From Mycetocola zhadangensis (lineage in GTDB: Bacteria > Actinomycetota > Actinomycetes > Actinomycetales > Microbacteriaceae): 64,000 nt of DNA. Below the pieces are notes generated by a model. It saw nothing but the letters and a program-made list of their open reading frames with translations. It ran no database searches and had not been told where the DNA came from. Positions 1 through 8,651 of the stretch are shown piece by piece. The position numbers and the translations under genes are program-made. The first letter of the stretch is position 1. Each line of letters starts with the position of its first letter. Location of the stretch: contig NZ_RCWJ01000001.1 of NCBI RefSeq assembly GCF_003668565.1, positions 496,001 through 560,000 on the forward strand, in the 5' to 3' direction.

Positions 1-1
1 C

Positions 2-2014
2 TGTCGATCGCTCAAAAACGTCACAGCGTTCACCGACGCGCTGTCCCGCCACCAGGTGCCCTTCCACATCCTCGGCGTCGCAGGCCTGCTCGAGCAGCCG
101 GTCATCGTCGATCTCGTCTCTGCCCTCCGGGTGCTGAACGACCCGACGGCCGGCAGTGAACTCATCCGCCTGCTCACCGGCGCGCGCTGGCGCATCGGAG
201 CAAAAGACATCCAGGCGCTCAGCTCGCTGGCCCGCTGGCTGGCCGACCGCGACCTGTCCCAGCAGCCGATCCCAGACGAGGTCAAGCAGAAACTTTTCGA
301 ATCGGCGTCCTCCGATGACGGGAAGTCCATCGTTGATGCCCTCGATTTCCTTCAGAATGCCCCGGCCAGCCACAAAGCTCTGCAGCAGTTCAGCGAGACC
401 GGCCTCGAGCGGATGCGCACAGCGTCCCGCCAGCTCACCGCGCTCCGGCGCCGCTCAGGGCTCGACCTCTACGACCTCGTCAACCTCGTGGTTCAAGAGT
501 TCCTGCTTGACGTCGAGGTCGCGGCGAACGATCACTCACCGCTCGGCCAGCCGAGCCTCGACGAGTTCACCGAGCAGATCTCCTCCTACCTCTCGATCGA
601 CGAGAACGGGTCGCTCGGTTCATTCCTGTCCTGGCTGGCCGATGCCGAGCAGCGCGAGAACCTCAGCCCGCGCGGCGAAGATCCTGAGCCAGGAACCGTC
701 CAGATTCTCACCATCCATGGTTCTAAAGGACTCGAGTGGGACAGCGTCGTTGTCCCGCGCATGGTCGCTGGCGAGCTCCCTTCGCCGTTGCGCAGCAAGC
801 GCGGTTGGACGGCGTTCGGCGAACTCCCATTCGAGTTTCGGGGCGACCGGCACGAACTTCCGACCTTCGCCTGGCGCGGAGCGGCCACCCAGGCCGACGT
901 CGACGACGCGTACGCACAGTTCGGCGCCGACCTCGAGGCCAGAAACGACGCCGAACAGAGGCGGCTCGCCTACGTTGCCGTCACCCGTGCCAAGGACGCG
1001 CTGCTTGTCACTGGGTCGTTCTGGTCGTCCCAAAAGCAACCGCGTGGTCCCGGATCGTTCCTGCGCGAGATCGTCGACGCGGTACCCGGCTGTTGCGAAG
1101 ACCTCCCTGAGACTCCGCAGGCGGAGGAGAACCCGCTGGCCGCCGACGAGAAGTTCGTGGTCTGGCCGCTGAATCCGCTCGGAGGTCGCGCCGACGCAGT
1201 GCACGCGGCAGCAGCCGCCGTTCGTGAGGCAGATGCCGCCGCCGAAACGCCCTGGTCCGGAGACATCGATCTGCTGCTGGCCGAACGCCGGCGCCGCATG
1301 CACGCCGAGGAGTACGTGGCCATGCCCGACCGCGTCCCCGCCTCCCGTTTCAAGGACTTTGTGACGGATGCCGCGGGGCTGGCTGCCAGGTTACGTCGCC
1401 CCATCCCTGAGAAGCCCTACCGGCAGACCCGCCTGGGTACGCTCTTCCACAGCTGGGTCGAGCAGCGGTCGGGAATCGCCGGTGGCCAGGAGAGCCTCGA
1501 CGCTGAGCGGTTCGAACTCGACCTCGATCCCGACGCGGATTCGCCCTCAACCGATGGCACGCTCATGCCGGTCGAGCAGCAGGAACTCGAAGCGCTTCAG
1601 GCTCTGCAGCGAACCTTTGAACTCTCGGAGTGGGCTGACCTCAAACCGATCGACGTCGAACGTGAGATCAATTTCGTGCTTGAGGGGCAGATCATCATCT
1701 GCAAGCTCGACGCCGTTTATGAACGGGACGGCCGATTCCAGATCGTCGACTGGAAGACAGGGCGAGCGCCAAAAAGCGCAACCGAGCTCGACGAACGCCA
1801 GTTTCAGCTCGCGCTTTACCGGCAGGCATACGCCGAGTGGAAGGGAGTCGACCCCGAACTCATCGACGCCGTTTTCTATTACGTCGCCGACGACCTCGTC
1901 CTGCGCCCCGAGAACCTCTACTCGGCGGAGGAGCTGGGGCGGCGCTGGGTCAACGGTGTGATCTCGCCGGACTCGGCTGCTTCAAGTGTGGAGAAGTCCA
2001 GCTCAGCGGTGTAG
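2..2014 (+). CDS. UvrD/Rep-family helicase-nuclease, AdnB-like (5' end outside window)
   Basis: The frame is open from the first bases, so this is the C-terminal about 670 residues of a longer protein. It carries SF1A helicase motifs: IHGSKGLEWDSVVVP near residue 240 of the visible part (motif V region) and RRLAYVAVTRAKDAL near 325 (motif VI). The C-terminal third has a PD-(D/E)XK nuclease signature, LDAVYERDGRFQIVDWKTG followed by QLALYR. A helicase fused to a RecB-type nuclease and lying beside nudC and uvrD2 matches the AdnA/AdnB double-strand-break resection machine of actinobacteria; the position fits AdnB. It should act at DNA ends, unwinding and trimming before RecA loading. The 3' end overlaps the convergent phosphotransferase gene by 97 bases. 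The family is clear; AdnB rather than AdnA is inferred from neighbours. Confidence 0.88.
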   Translation, partial: CRSLKNVTAFTDALSRHQVPFHILGVAGLLEQPVIVDLVSALRVLNDPTAGSELIRLLTGARWRIGAKDIQALSSLARWLADRDLSQQPIPDEVKQKLFESASSDDGKSIVDALDFLQNAPASHKALQQFSETGLERMRTASRQLTALRRRSGLDLYDLVNLVVQEFLLDVEVAANDHSPLGQPSLDEFTEQISSYLSIDENGSLGSFLSWLADAEQRENLSPRGEDPEPGTVQILTIHGSKGLEWDSVVVPRMVAGELPSPLRSKRGWTAFGELPFEFRGDRHELPTFAWRGAATQADVDDAYAQFGADLEARNDAEQRRLAYVAVTRAKDALLVTGSFWSSQKQPRGPGSFLREIVDAVPGCCEDLPETPQAEENPLAADEKFVVWPLNPLGGRADAVHAAAAAVREADAAAETPWSGDIDLLLAERRRRMHAEEYVAMPDRVPASRFKDFVTDAAGLAARLRRPIPEKPYRQTRLGTLFHSWVEQRSGIAGGQESLDAERFELDLDPDADSPSTDGTLMPVEQQELEALQALQRTFELSEWADLKPIDVEREINFVLEGQIIICKLDAVYERDGRFQIVDWKTGRAPKSATELDERQFQLALYRQAYAEWKGVDPELIDAVFYYVADDLVLRPENLYSAEELGRRWVNGVISPDSAASSVEKSSSAV

Positions 2015-3378
2015 GCATCCGTCGACGATGTGTCGGTTGACCGCGCGTCAGTTGACCGAGCGTCGGTTGACCGAGCGTTCGTTGACGGTGCGTCCATTGA
2101 CGAGTGCGAATCGCGGGACTCACCGCTGGCACCGTCCGCGGCCCTGGCCGCGGCGGCAGCTCTCTCCGCACCGGCGTTACCAACACTGGCTTTCTCAACA
2201 CCGACGAGGTCTATGGGACCGGTCTCGATGGCATCCGTGTTCGACAGTCTCGATTTCTCGTCGTTGCGCGGGCGACCGTTCGAGTCTTCGGCAGCGAGTG
2301 CCTCTTCGAGCTCGGACCTGTCGTAACTGTCGGTCTCCATGGCGATACCGCTCGACTGAGCTGCGGACGTCCCACGGGTCTGCGGGGTGCGAGAGAGCAT
2401 CTCTTCAACGTCGGCAACCGCCATGATCGGCCCGGTCTGCGGGGACAGCGGGTGCATCAGGTCACCGAGCACGTGGTCGACGAGTCCATCCAGCAGCGAG
2501 ACAGCGTCGTCGATGACCTGCTGGTCGCGGGTGTCAACGCCGTGAAGGAGCCAGCGCGCGAGTTCGAGCTCAGCGTGAAGCATCGACCGCTGGCTGACCA
2601 AACGGTCGGGGTGCCGAGCGGCGCTGAGGCGGTACGCGGCAAGCACGCTGTCTGCGGCATCACCTGCGCCGCTCAGCCAGTGCAGGTCGCGGGCGGGGTC
2701 TCCGACACGCAGGGAACCCCAGCCGATGACGCCCGTGACGATGGGGCCGACCTCGTGGTCGGTGATGACAAACGACTCGGCGTTGAGCGATCCGTTGATG
2801 ACCGTCGGCTGGAACTGCCACAGAGCCTCGTCAGCCGCAGCGTCGGTCCATCGCTGCTTGACAGCGGCGGGGAGCAGCCGGGTCGCCGACGAGCGCTCGA
2901 TGATGTTGCGCGCCTCGGTACGGCAGTCCGCTGCGGTCAGCGAGGGCAGTCCCACCTCGGCAACGAACGAACCGGGAAGAGAGTGGATCGCGGCGATGGC
3001 TGCACCGATCGAGCTGGCAACACCGTCGCCGGCGGGAATGTTCGCCGCTTCGACGTTGTAGCCGGGGAGGTAGTCGTAGACCACAGCGCGAGTGCCGCGA
3101 ACGGACACCTGGCCCTTCACGTTTGGCACCTCGAACGGAAGCCTGCTGCGGATTCCCGCCGTCATGGCCTGAAGCGCGATGAGCTCGACGGACTGGTCGC
3201 TCGCCGACTGCTCGTTGGCTGGAACACGGATGACCAGCTCACGATCGTCAGCCGTGCGGAGCAGCGCCGAATCAAAGTCGCCGGTCTGGCCGTGACCGAA
3301 CGGGCCGCTGCCGACGAGCTGCAGGTCCGCGACAGCTGAAGTTGCCAACGCGGCTAGAGTTAGATGCGATCTGGCCAT
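1918..3378 (-). CDS. Aminoglycoside-phosphotransferase-like protein with degenerate active site
   Basis: A 486-residue protein with the APH/choline-kinase fold pattern up to about residue 290, followed by a long Ser/Thr/Asp/Glu-rich tail. The start is the ATG at 3378; the frame stays open upstream, but the region with homology begins here (MARSHLTLAALATSAV). The usual catalytic HGDxxxxN appears as NGSLNAES (195-202) and the metal-binding IDW appears as VIGW (217-220), so the catalytic Asp, its Asn partner and the metal Asp are all missing; the VGDPARDL segment (225-232) is kept. It is therefore probably a pseudokinase. The tail carries a pentapeptide repeat of the ARSTD type. Phosphotransferase-like genes next to nudC and the AdnAB-type helicase recur in actinobacteria; no drug-resistance role should be assumed. 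Confidence 0.78.
   Translation of the reverse strand: MARSHLTLAALATSAVADLQLVGSGPFGHGQTGDFDSALLRTADDRELVIRVPANEQSASDQSVELIALQAMTAGIRSRLPFEVPNVKGQVSVRGTRAVVYDYLPGYNVEAANIPAGDGVASSIGAAIAAIHSLPGSFVAEVGLPSLTAADCRTEARNIIERSSATRLLPAAVKQRWTDAAADEALWQFQPTVINGSLNAESFVITDHEVGPIVTGVIGWGSLRVGDPARDLHWLSGAGDAADSVLAAYRLSAARHPDRLVSQRSMLHAELELARWLLHGVDTRDQQVIDDAVSLLDGLVDHVLGDLMHPLSPQTGPIMAVADVEEMLSRTPQTRGTSAAQSSGIAMETDSYDRSELEEALAAEDSNGRPRNDEKSRLSNTDAIETGPIDLVGVEKASVGNAGAERAAAAARAADGASGESRDSHSSMDAPSTNARSTDARSTDARSTDTSSTDAYTAELDFSTLEAAESGEITPLTQRRPSSSAE
2032..2106. repeat. 15-bp tandem repeat, five units
   Basis: Five head-to-tail 15-base units of the form GTCGGTTGACCGAGC, with the last two diverged. The repeat lies inside the 3' part of the phosphotransferase-like gene and, read on the minus strand, encodes repeated ARSTD-type pentapeptides in the disordered tail. 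Confidence 0.85.
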
Positions 3379-3443
3379 GGCATCTAGGTTAGGTCGCCGA
3401 GCGGGGTGGCAGCCACACGCCACGCCCTTCAGAACCGGAGTGT

Positions 3444-4529
3444 ATGTCGTTGATTCCTGCTGCGCTAGCCAATCTTCCCCTGACGCCAAGCGCCGTAGAC
3501 CGCGACGCTGACCTGCGGGAGCGCTCGGAACTCTTCGCCGAACTGGCCGCCGATCACAGCACCCGGCTGCTCGTGCTGTGGCGAGGACGCATGCTGCTCG
3601 ACGGCGACAACCTTCGTCTGTTCCCGGCCGACAGTCCAACCGGCGAATCAACGCTCGCCTACCTGGGCAAGACGATTTCCGATGCAGCCTCTCTTCCCGC
3701 TGGCACCCGAGTTGTACTGGTGGTCGCCACCGATGAGGTAGCGACAGCGCTCGAACCCGACGATGAGAAATGGATCACCTTCCGCTCGGCAGCTCCGCTG
3801 CTCAGCGAACCGTTCTCGAGCCTCGGAATCGAGGCCGTCGCGCTCTCGAACTGGCACCTCAGTTCCGGCTTCTGCCCGCGCTGTGGTTCAGCGACCGAGT
3901 CCGAAAGCGCCGGCTGGGCACGCCGCTGCACCCAGTGCAACAACCAGATCTTCCCTCGCACAGACCCCGCCATCATCGTGCTAGTCCTCGACGACGATGA
4001 CCGGTTGCTGCTGGGCTCGAACATCCTCTGGCCCGAGGGCCGGTACTCGCTGCTCGCCGGTTTCGTCGAAGCGGGTGAATCACTCGAGCAGGCCGTTGTG
4101 CGCGAGATCCACGAGGAGTCGGGACTTCACGTCGACACCCCGCAGTACCTCGGGTCGCAGGCCTGGCCTTTCCCTCGGTCGATCATGCTGGGTTTCTCAG
4201 CGCGCGTCGCACCCGAGCAGAACCCGGCGGGAATCCAGCCGGACGGTCTCGAGATCGTCGATCTGCGCTGGCTGAGCCGTGACGACCTCCGCGCAGAAGC
4301 GGGAACACTGCTTCTCCCCGGATCGACATCCATCGCCCGCGCGCTCATCGAGCACTGGCTCGCCGCCGACGGCGGCCCGAGCCTCGACGAAGCAGCCCGC
4401 GCGGCCACAACCGGACCCACTCCGGAGCCAGCCAGACCGCAGACCGACCAGATCACTGACGCCGACTCCGGTACCGAAACGCAAACGACCGACCCCGCCG
4501 AGACATCGGGAGCGGGAACCGCGCGATGA
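3444..4529 (+). CDS. nudC: NAD(+)/NADH pyrophosphatase and RNA deNADding enzyme NudC
   Basis: A 361-residue Nudix hydrolase that splits NAD(H) into NMN(H) and AMP and, in studied members, removes NAD caps from RNA. The zinc ribbon is visible as CPRCG at 144-148 and CTQC at 162-165. The Nudix box runs from GFVEAGES (206) to REIHEESG (220-227). The NudC signature SQPWPFPxS is present as SQAWPFPRS from 238. The about 60 residues after the domain are Pro/Thr/Asp-rich and look disordered. The stop codon overlaps the uvrD2 start in ATGA, so the two are probably translated together. The ATG at 3444 is the first reasonable start. Confidence 0.95.
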   Translation: MSLIPAALANLPLTPSAVDRDADLRERSELFAELAADHSTRLLVLWRGRMLLDGDNLRLFPADSPTGESTLAYLGKTISDAASLPAGTRVVLVVATDEVATALEPDDEKWITFRSAAPLLSEPFSSLGIEAVALSNWHLSSGFCPRCGSATESESAGWARRCTQCNNQIFPRTDPAIIVLVLDDDDRLLLGSNILWPEGRYSLLAGFVEAGESLEQAVVREIHEESGLHVDTPQYLGSQAWPFPRSIMLGFSARVAPEQNPAGIQPDGLEIVDLRWLSRDDLRAEAGTLLLPGSTSIARALIEHWLAADGGPSLDEAARAATTGPTPEPARPQTDQITDADSGTETQTTDPAETSGAGTAR

Positions 4530-6274
4530 CGACATCCGTCACCGAACCATCAGCACTCCTCGCCGGGCTCGACGATGACCAGAAGGTTGCCGCCGAAGCC
4601 CTGCGCGGACCGGTGTGCATTCTGGCCGGAGCTGGAACAGGGAAGACCCGCGCCATCACCCACCGGATTGCCTACGGGGTCGCGACAGGGACCTATGCGG
4701 CCAATCGGGTAATGGCACTGACCTTCACCAACCGTGCCGCGGCCGAACTCCGCGGACGCCTTCGCCACCTCGGTGCCGGATCCGTTCATGCCCGCACGTT
4801 CCACGCGGCGGCGCTCAGCCAGTTGAACTACTTCTGGCCGCACACGGTCGGTGGAACCATGCCGGCGCTCATCAACAGCAAGGGTCGCATGCTCGGGCAC
4901 GCGGCCGAGCGGCTGCGGCTCAAACTCGACACGGCAACCCTGCGAGACGTTGCCGCGGAGGTGGAGTGGCGTAAGGTCTCCGGACTGAGCGTCGAACAGT
5001 ACGCTGCCGCCGGACGCCAGCCCCCACAGGCGCTCACCGTCGACCAGGTCGCCGCTATGCAGCAGGCGTATGAGGACCTCAAGGACGAGCGCAAGCAGCT
5101 GGACTTTGAGGACGTGCTCCTCGCCTGCGCCGGAATGATCGAAACCGAACCCGCCGTGGCCATGCAGGTGCACGAGCAGTACCGGTTCTTCGTTGTCGAT
5201 GAATACCAGGACGTCTCGCCTCTCCAACAGCAGTTGCTCGACCTCTGGATCGGCGACCGCAACGACATCTGCGTCGTCGGAGACGCCAGCCAGACCATCT
5301 ACTCCTTCGCGGGCGCAAAGAGTGACTATCTCCTCGACTTCCCGTCGAGACACGCGGATGCCACTGTCGTGCGTCTCGAACACAACTATCGGTCGACGCC
5401 GCACATCGTTGATACCGCCAACCGATTGATGCGCGGACGAACGGGCGCACTCACGCTTCAGGCCCACCGGTCCGCCGAGTCGCAGCCCGCCCCTGAGATC
5501 ACCGCTTACCCACACGACCAGGCCGAAGCTCGAGCGATAGCCCAGTCTGTGCTCCAGCAGATCGGTTCGGGGGTCAAGCCGGAGAACATTGCAATTCTCT
5601 ACCGAATCAACGTTCAGTCGGCTGCCATCGAAACGGCGCTCAGCGACGTCGGTGTGCCATACCTCCTTCGGGGCAGCAAGCGGTTCTTCGAACTGCCCGA
5701 GGTGCGCCAGGCCATCCTGACCCTTCGTGGGGCCTCAGTCTCGGTGATGGATGAGCCCCTGTTCAAGTCAGTATCGGACGTGCTCCGCTCGCTCGGCTGG
5801 ACCCACACGGCACCCGAGACAGCCGGCGCCGTTCGCGACAGGTGGGAGTCGCTCAACGCCATCATGGGCCTCGTCGACCAGATGCCGCCGGGGACCACCT
5901 TCCGCCAGTTCACCGATGAACTGCTCGAGCGCCAGGCCGGGCAGCACGAGCCGACGGTATCAGCTGTGACCCTCGCAACACTGCACTCCGCCAAGGGGCT
6001 CGAGTGGGACGTTGTCTACCTCCCAGGGCTCAGCGAGGGCCTCGTGCCGATCAGTTACGCGAAAACGTTTGAGCAGATCGACGAGGAACGGCGACTGCTC
6101 TATGTCGGCATCACCCGGGCGCGATCGCGGCTGTTCCTGTCGTGGGGGGAGCAGCCAGGCCGCGGTACCCAGCCGAGGGAGCGCTCCCGTTTCCTGACAG
6201 AGATCGGCATCCGCAATCCGGGTGTTGCCGGTGCTCGACGCGGCGCCCAGACGGCGAGTGCGCGTCGAAACTGA
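4526..6274 (+). CDS. uvrD2: ATP-dependent DNA helicase UvrD2, short form without HRDC domain
   Basis: A 582-residue SF1A helicase. Walker A is GAGTGKT (35-41), motif II is VDEYQD near 224, motif V is LHSAKGLEWDVVYLPG near 490 and motif VI is RLLYVGITRARSRL near 522. A superfamily 1 helicase between nudC and the ThiF/DUF2342/YlbL genes matches the position of mycobacterial UvrD2. Mycobacterial UvrD2 is about 700 residues and ends with a tetracysteine motif and an HRDC domain; this one stops about 40 residues after motif VI with no Cys cluster, so the C-terminal DNA-binding part is absent. It is translationally coupled to nudC. The 3' end overlaps the convergent ThiF-like gene by 164 bases. Confidence 0.9.
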   Translation: MTTSVTEPSALLAGLDDDQKVAAEALRGPVCILAGAGTGKTRAITHRIAYGVATGTYAANRVMALTFTNRAAAELRGRLRHLGAGSVHARTFHAAALSQLNYFWPHTVGGTMPALINSKGRMLGHAAERLRLKLDTATLRDVAAEVEWRKVSGLSVEQYAAAGRQPPQALTVDQVAAMQQAYEDLKDERKQLDFEDVLLACAGMIETEPAVAMQVHEQYRFFVVDEYQDVSPLQQQLLDLWIGDRNDICVVGDASQTIYSFAGAKSDYLLDFPSRHADATVVRLEHNYRSTPHIVDTANRLMRGRTGALTLQAHRSAESQPAPEITAYPHDQAEARAIAQSVLQQIGSGVKPENIAILYRINVQSAAIETALSDVGVPYLLRGSKRFFELPEVRQAILTLRGASVSVMDEPLFKSVSDVLRSLGWTHTAPETAGAVRDRWESLNAIMGLVDQMPPGTTFRQFTDELLERQAGQHEPTVSAVTLATLHSAKGLEWDVVYLPGLSEGLVPISYAKTFEQIDEERRLLYVGITRARSRLFLSWGEQPGRGTQPRERSRFLTEIGIRNPGVAGARRGAQTASARRN

Positions 6275-6971
6275 CGCTCGAGAACGTCAACTCGGACTTC
6301 GCCCCGGCGAGGTGTGCCTCCGCTACCCGAGCCGCGAGCCCGGCTACTGTGCTGACCAGCGGCTCGCGTTCAGAAGCTGCACCCTGACCGAGCAGTTGTG
6401 AGGCGATGGCCGGCCACGCCGCGTCGTGTTCAGCTGCCTGCCTGGCGAGGCAGTGCAGGCACGGGCCGGCGCCCGGTTCCACCAGCGGCCCGACCCGAGC
6501 TCCGGTGTCCGTATAAATGACGGCCAGATGCGGGATGTCGCGGCTCAGCCACCGAATATACCGACGCGGGTCGATGACATGGTTGGCGACAAGAATGGCG
6601 AGGGTGATATTGGCCGCCCCCGTCGACCCGCGCGGGGTGGGCTCGGTGCCGGTCAAAAGCGAGGCGATGCGGTCGGCTGTGAGTCCTGAACCGTCGACCA
6701 CCCAGCCGAGTGCCTTCCGCTTGGTGGGCTCGGAAACGAGTGCGGGGGAGATCCGCTCGAGGAAGGTCGCAAGCTCTTCTGACTCAAGGCCCAGGCGTGA
6801 CGCCAACCGCTCGAGTTGAGGTCGGCTGATGCCCGCCATCAGGGCACCGATTACCTGCTCGAGCGGTCGGCTTACGTTCGACAGTGTCGCGACCGGGGTC
6901 TCCGCACCGATCTGCAGCGACGTCGTATCGCGCCAGACGACCGGGTAGCGCGGATCGAGTCGGAGGAGCAT
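6111..6971 (-). CDS. ThiF/E1-like, TOMM cyclodehydratase-type zinc protein of unknown role
   Basis: A 286-residue protein resembling the E1-like 'cyclodehydratase' proteins found beside uvrD2 in actinobacteria. Visible landmarks are GPCLHCLARQ in the middle and HPDCGCR near the end, together four Cys suited to a structural zinc site as in ThiF/TOMM partner proteins. No clear ATP-binding glycine loop or adenylation motif is seen, so it may be a non-catalytic scaffold. I chose the ATG at 6971 over those at 6980 and 6998 because the conserved part starts at LLRLDPRYPVVW. The last 164 bases, including the HPDCGC codons, are antisense to the end of uvrD2. A 19-base element shared with the Tad operon lies 39 bases upstream. 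No TOMM peptide or YcaO gene is nearby. Confidence 0.72.
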   Translation of the reverse strand: MLLRLDPRYPVVWRDTTSLQIGAETPVATLSNVSRPLEQVIGALMAGISRPQLERLASRLGLESEELATFLERISPALVSEPTKRKALGWVVDGSGLTADRIASLLTGTEPTPRGSTGAANITLAILVANHVIDPRRYIRWLSRDIPHLAVIYTDTGARVGPLVEPGAGPCLHCLARQAAEHDAAWPAIASQLLGQGAASEREPLVSTVAGLAARVAEAHLAGAKSELTFSSVSFDAHSPSGRRVEHRQHPDCGCRSLSGNGSAPSAGYRGLAAPPTTGTAAIAPG

Positions 6972-7000
6972 GCAGGACATCCTGCCGCAGCGGCGCACCG

Positions 7001-7019
7001 CCCGGGAAAGTTATCCACA
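7001..7019 (-). promoter_or_regulatory. Copy 1 of the TGTGGATAACTYNNSCGGG element
   Basis: On the minus strand this reads TGTGGATAACTTTCCCGGG and ends 29 bases before the ATG of the ThiF-like gene; 39 bases separate its TGTGGATAA core from that ATG. Two other copies at 19874 and 40983 have the same orientation and almost identical spacing. The core also equals a perfect DnaA box, but its placement is promoter-like. Confidence 0.6.
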
Positions 7020-7161
7020 GAGGTGCGGGCGCTGCAGTGGGGCATCGCGACGAGGGGCCACCGCGACGCGGGACCACCGTGGCTCGTGCACCGAAGTGGT
7101 TCACCGCGGCACGGGCGCCGTCGCGACCGACGTTTCCCCAGGGCTTGAGGCTCGATGAACC

Positions 7162-8532
7162 TTAGACGCTCGGCGGGGTTTCGTCGCTCGATCCGCTCGA
7201 TCGGTCGTCCTCGCCTCGCAGCAGATCCGCGAGCGCAGTGTCGAACTCGTCCGGCTCGGGAACGTCACCACGAGCGCGAGCCTCGAGACGCTCGATCAGC
7301 GACGTCGGATCATCGATGTCGTCAGCGGACGGGATCAGGTCAGGGTGTGACCAGAGGGTGTCCCGCTGTTCGTTACCGACAGCATCCGTCACCTTTTGCC
7401 ACATCGCCGCAGCCTCACGCAACCGACGCGGGCGCAGCTCGAGGCCGACGAGGGTGGAAAACGCCGACTCGGCGGGCCCTCCCGTGGCGCGGCGCCGTTT
7501 GACGGTCTCCGCGACGGCGTCGGACTTCGGCAGCCGCGAGGTTGCTGAACCGGTCACGACATCAACCCAGCCCTCGACAAGAGCGAGCGTCGTTTCCAGG
7601 CGAGCGAGAGTGGCGAGCTGCGCATCTGTCTTCGGCGGAATGAGCGAGCCATCAACCATCGCCTGGCGCAGCTCTTCCGGGTTCGCCGGGTCGAAACTGT
7701 CAGCGAGACCCTCGAGTCGCTCGGTATCAATACGGATGCCACGGGCGAACTCAGTTATGGACGAGATCAGGTGCAGTCGCAGCCAGCGTGCGTGCCGGAA
7801 GAGCCGCGCATGCGCGAGTTCACGCACCGCGAGATAAATCTGAACCTGGTCGTCGGGAATGTCGAGTCCCTCACCGAACGCCGAAACGCTCTGGGGGAGG
7901 AGCGCGGCCTGGTTGTCTTCGAGGAGGGGAATGCCGATGTCGCCACCGGAGACGGCCTCCTTCGACAGCTGGCCGACGACCTGACCGAGCTGCATGGCGA
8001 AGAGCGCGCCACCGATGCTGCGCAGCAGGCTGCTTGCACCCTGCACCATGCTCTGCATCTCTTCGGGCGCCTGCTCGCTCAGAACGCGGGTCAGCGCGTC
8101 GGAAATGCTGGTCGCGACTGGTTCGGCGAGCTGGGTCCACACCGGCATTGTTGCCCGAACCCACTCGCCACGTGTCATCAGTTTCGGAACACTCGTGAGT
8201 TCGGTGATCTGTGTCACATCGTCAAGCCAGAGAGCTGCGATGTGGAAAGCCTGGTCGAGCTGTGCGCGCTGCTCGGGTGACGTCGGAACGGCGCTTGCCG
8301 TCGCGATCTGAACGGCCTGGTCTGTCGCGACCTGCCAGTTGATTCCACCGTCGCTCGCTCCGCGCATGGCGTTCTGTAACTGGCCGAGCATGGCCTGGAT
8401 GCTGGCCGGGTCAGCGGGAAGGCCAGCGGCACCAGCCAGCTGGCTCGGATCCACTCCGCCTTTCCCGGACAGGAAATCCCGCAGCATGTCACGGAACTCG
8501 TCCTCGGGATTGTTGTCAGGTACGTCGGGCAC
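7162..8532 (-). CDS. DUF2342 zinc-dependent-metalloprotease-like protein
   Basis: About 456 residues of the actinobacterial DUF2342 family (annotated as zinc-dependent metalloprotease or F420-associated hydrolase; Rv3195 in M. tuberculosis). The family core is recognisable: a DFLSG N-terminus, alternating amphipathic helices, LAVRELAHARLFRHARWL in the centre, and an acidic C-terminal tail. No strict HExxH is visible, so protease activity is not proven by the sequence. I chose the GTG at 8532 because AAAGG lies 8 bases upstream; the in-frame GTG at 8541 is nearly on top of that site. Divergent from the YlbL-like protease gene, with about 120 bases between them for two promoters. Confidence 0.85.
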   Translation of the reverse strand: MPDVPDNNPEDEFRDMLRDFLSGKGGVDPSQLAGAAGLPADPASIQAMLGQLQNAMRGASDGGINWQVATDQAVQIATASAVPTSPEQRAQLDQAFHIAALWLDDVTQITELTSVPKLMTRGEWVRATMPVWTQLAEPVATSISDALTRVLSEQAPEEMQSMVQGASSLLRSIGGALFAMQLGQVVGQLSKEAVSGGDIGIPLLEDNQAALLPQSVSAFGEGLDIPDDQVQIYLAVRELAHARLFRHARWLRLHLISSITEFARGIRIDTERLEGLADSFDPANPEELRQAMVDGSLIPPKTDAQLATLARLETTLALVEGWVDVVTGSATSRLPKSDAVAETVKRRRATGGPAESAFSTLVGLELRPRRLREAAAMWQKVTDAVGNEQRDTLWSHPDLIPSADDIDDPTSLIERLEARARGDVPEPDEFDTALADLLRGEDDRSSGSSDETPPSV

Positions 8533-8651
8533 TGAGGCCACCTTTCAGACATCGTGCGGTTGCTCGATCTACGCTAGTGCGTGAACCTCTGAGTTTCGCG
8601 TGGCTTCCGCTTGCCGGTGTCCGCCAGCCGCGAACAGCATGAAAGGCCGCA

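Noticed and set aside
2104-3339. 411-residue plus-strand ORF opposite the phosphotransferase gene
   Set aside because: The minus-strand frame has clear fold similarity; the plus-strand product has low-complexity Arg/Gly/Val composition without family features.
7011-7019. Perfect DnaA boxes TTATCCACA (also 19874-19882 and 40983-40991) as a replication origin signal
   Set aside because: They are isolated single boxes 12 and 21 kb apart, each 38-39 bases before a start codon, with no dnaA/dnaN/gyrB genes and no box clusters. They read better as part of a promoter-like element.
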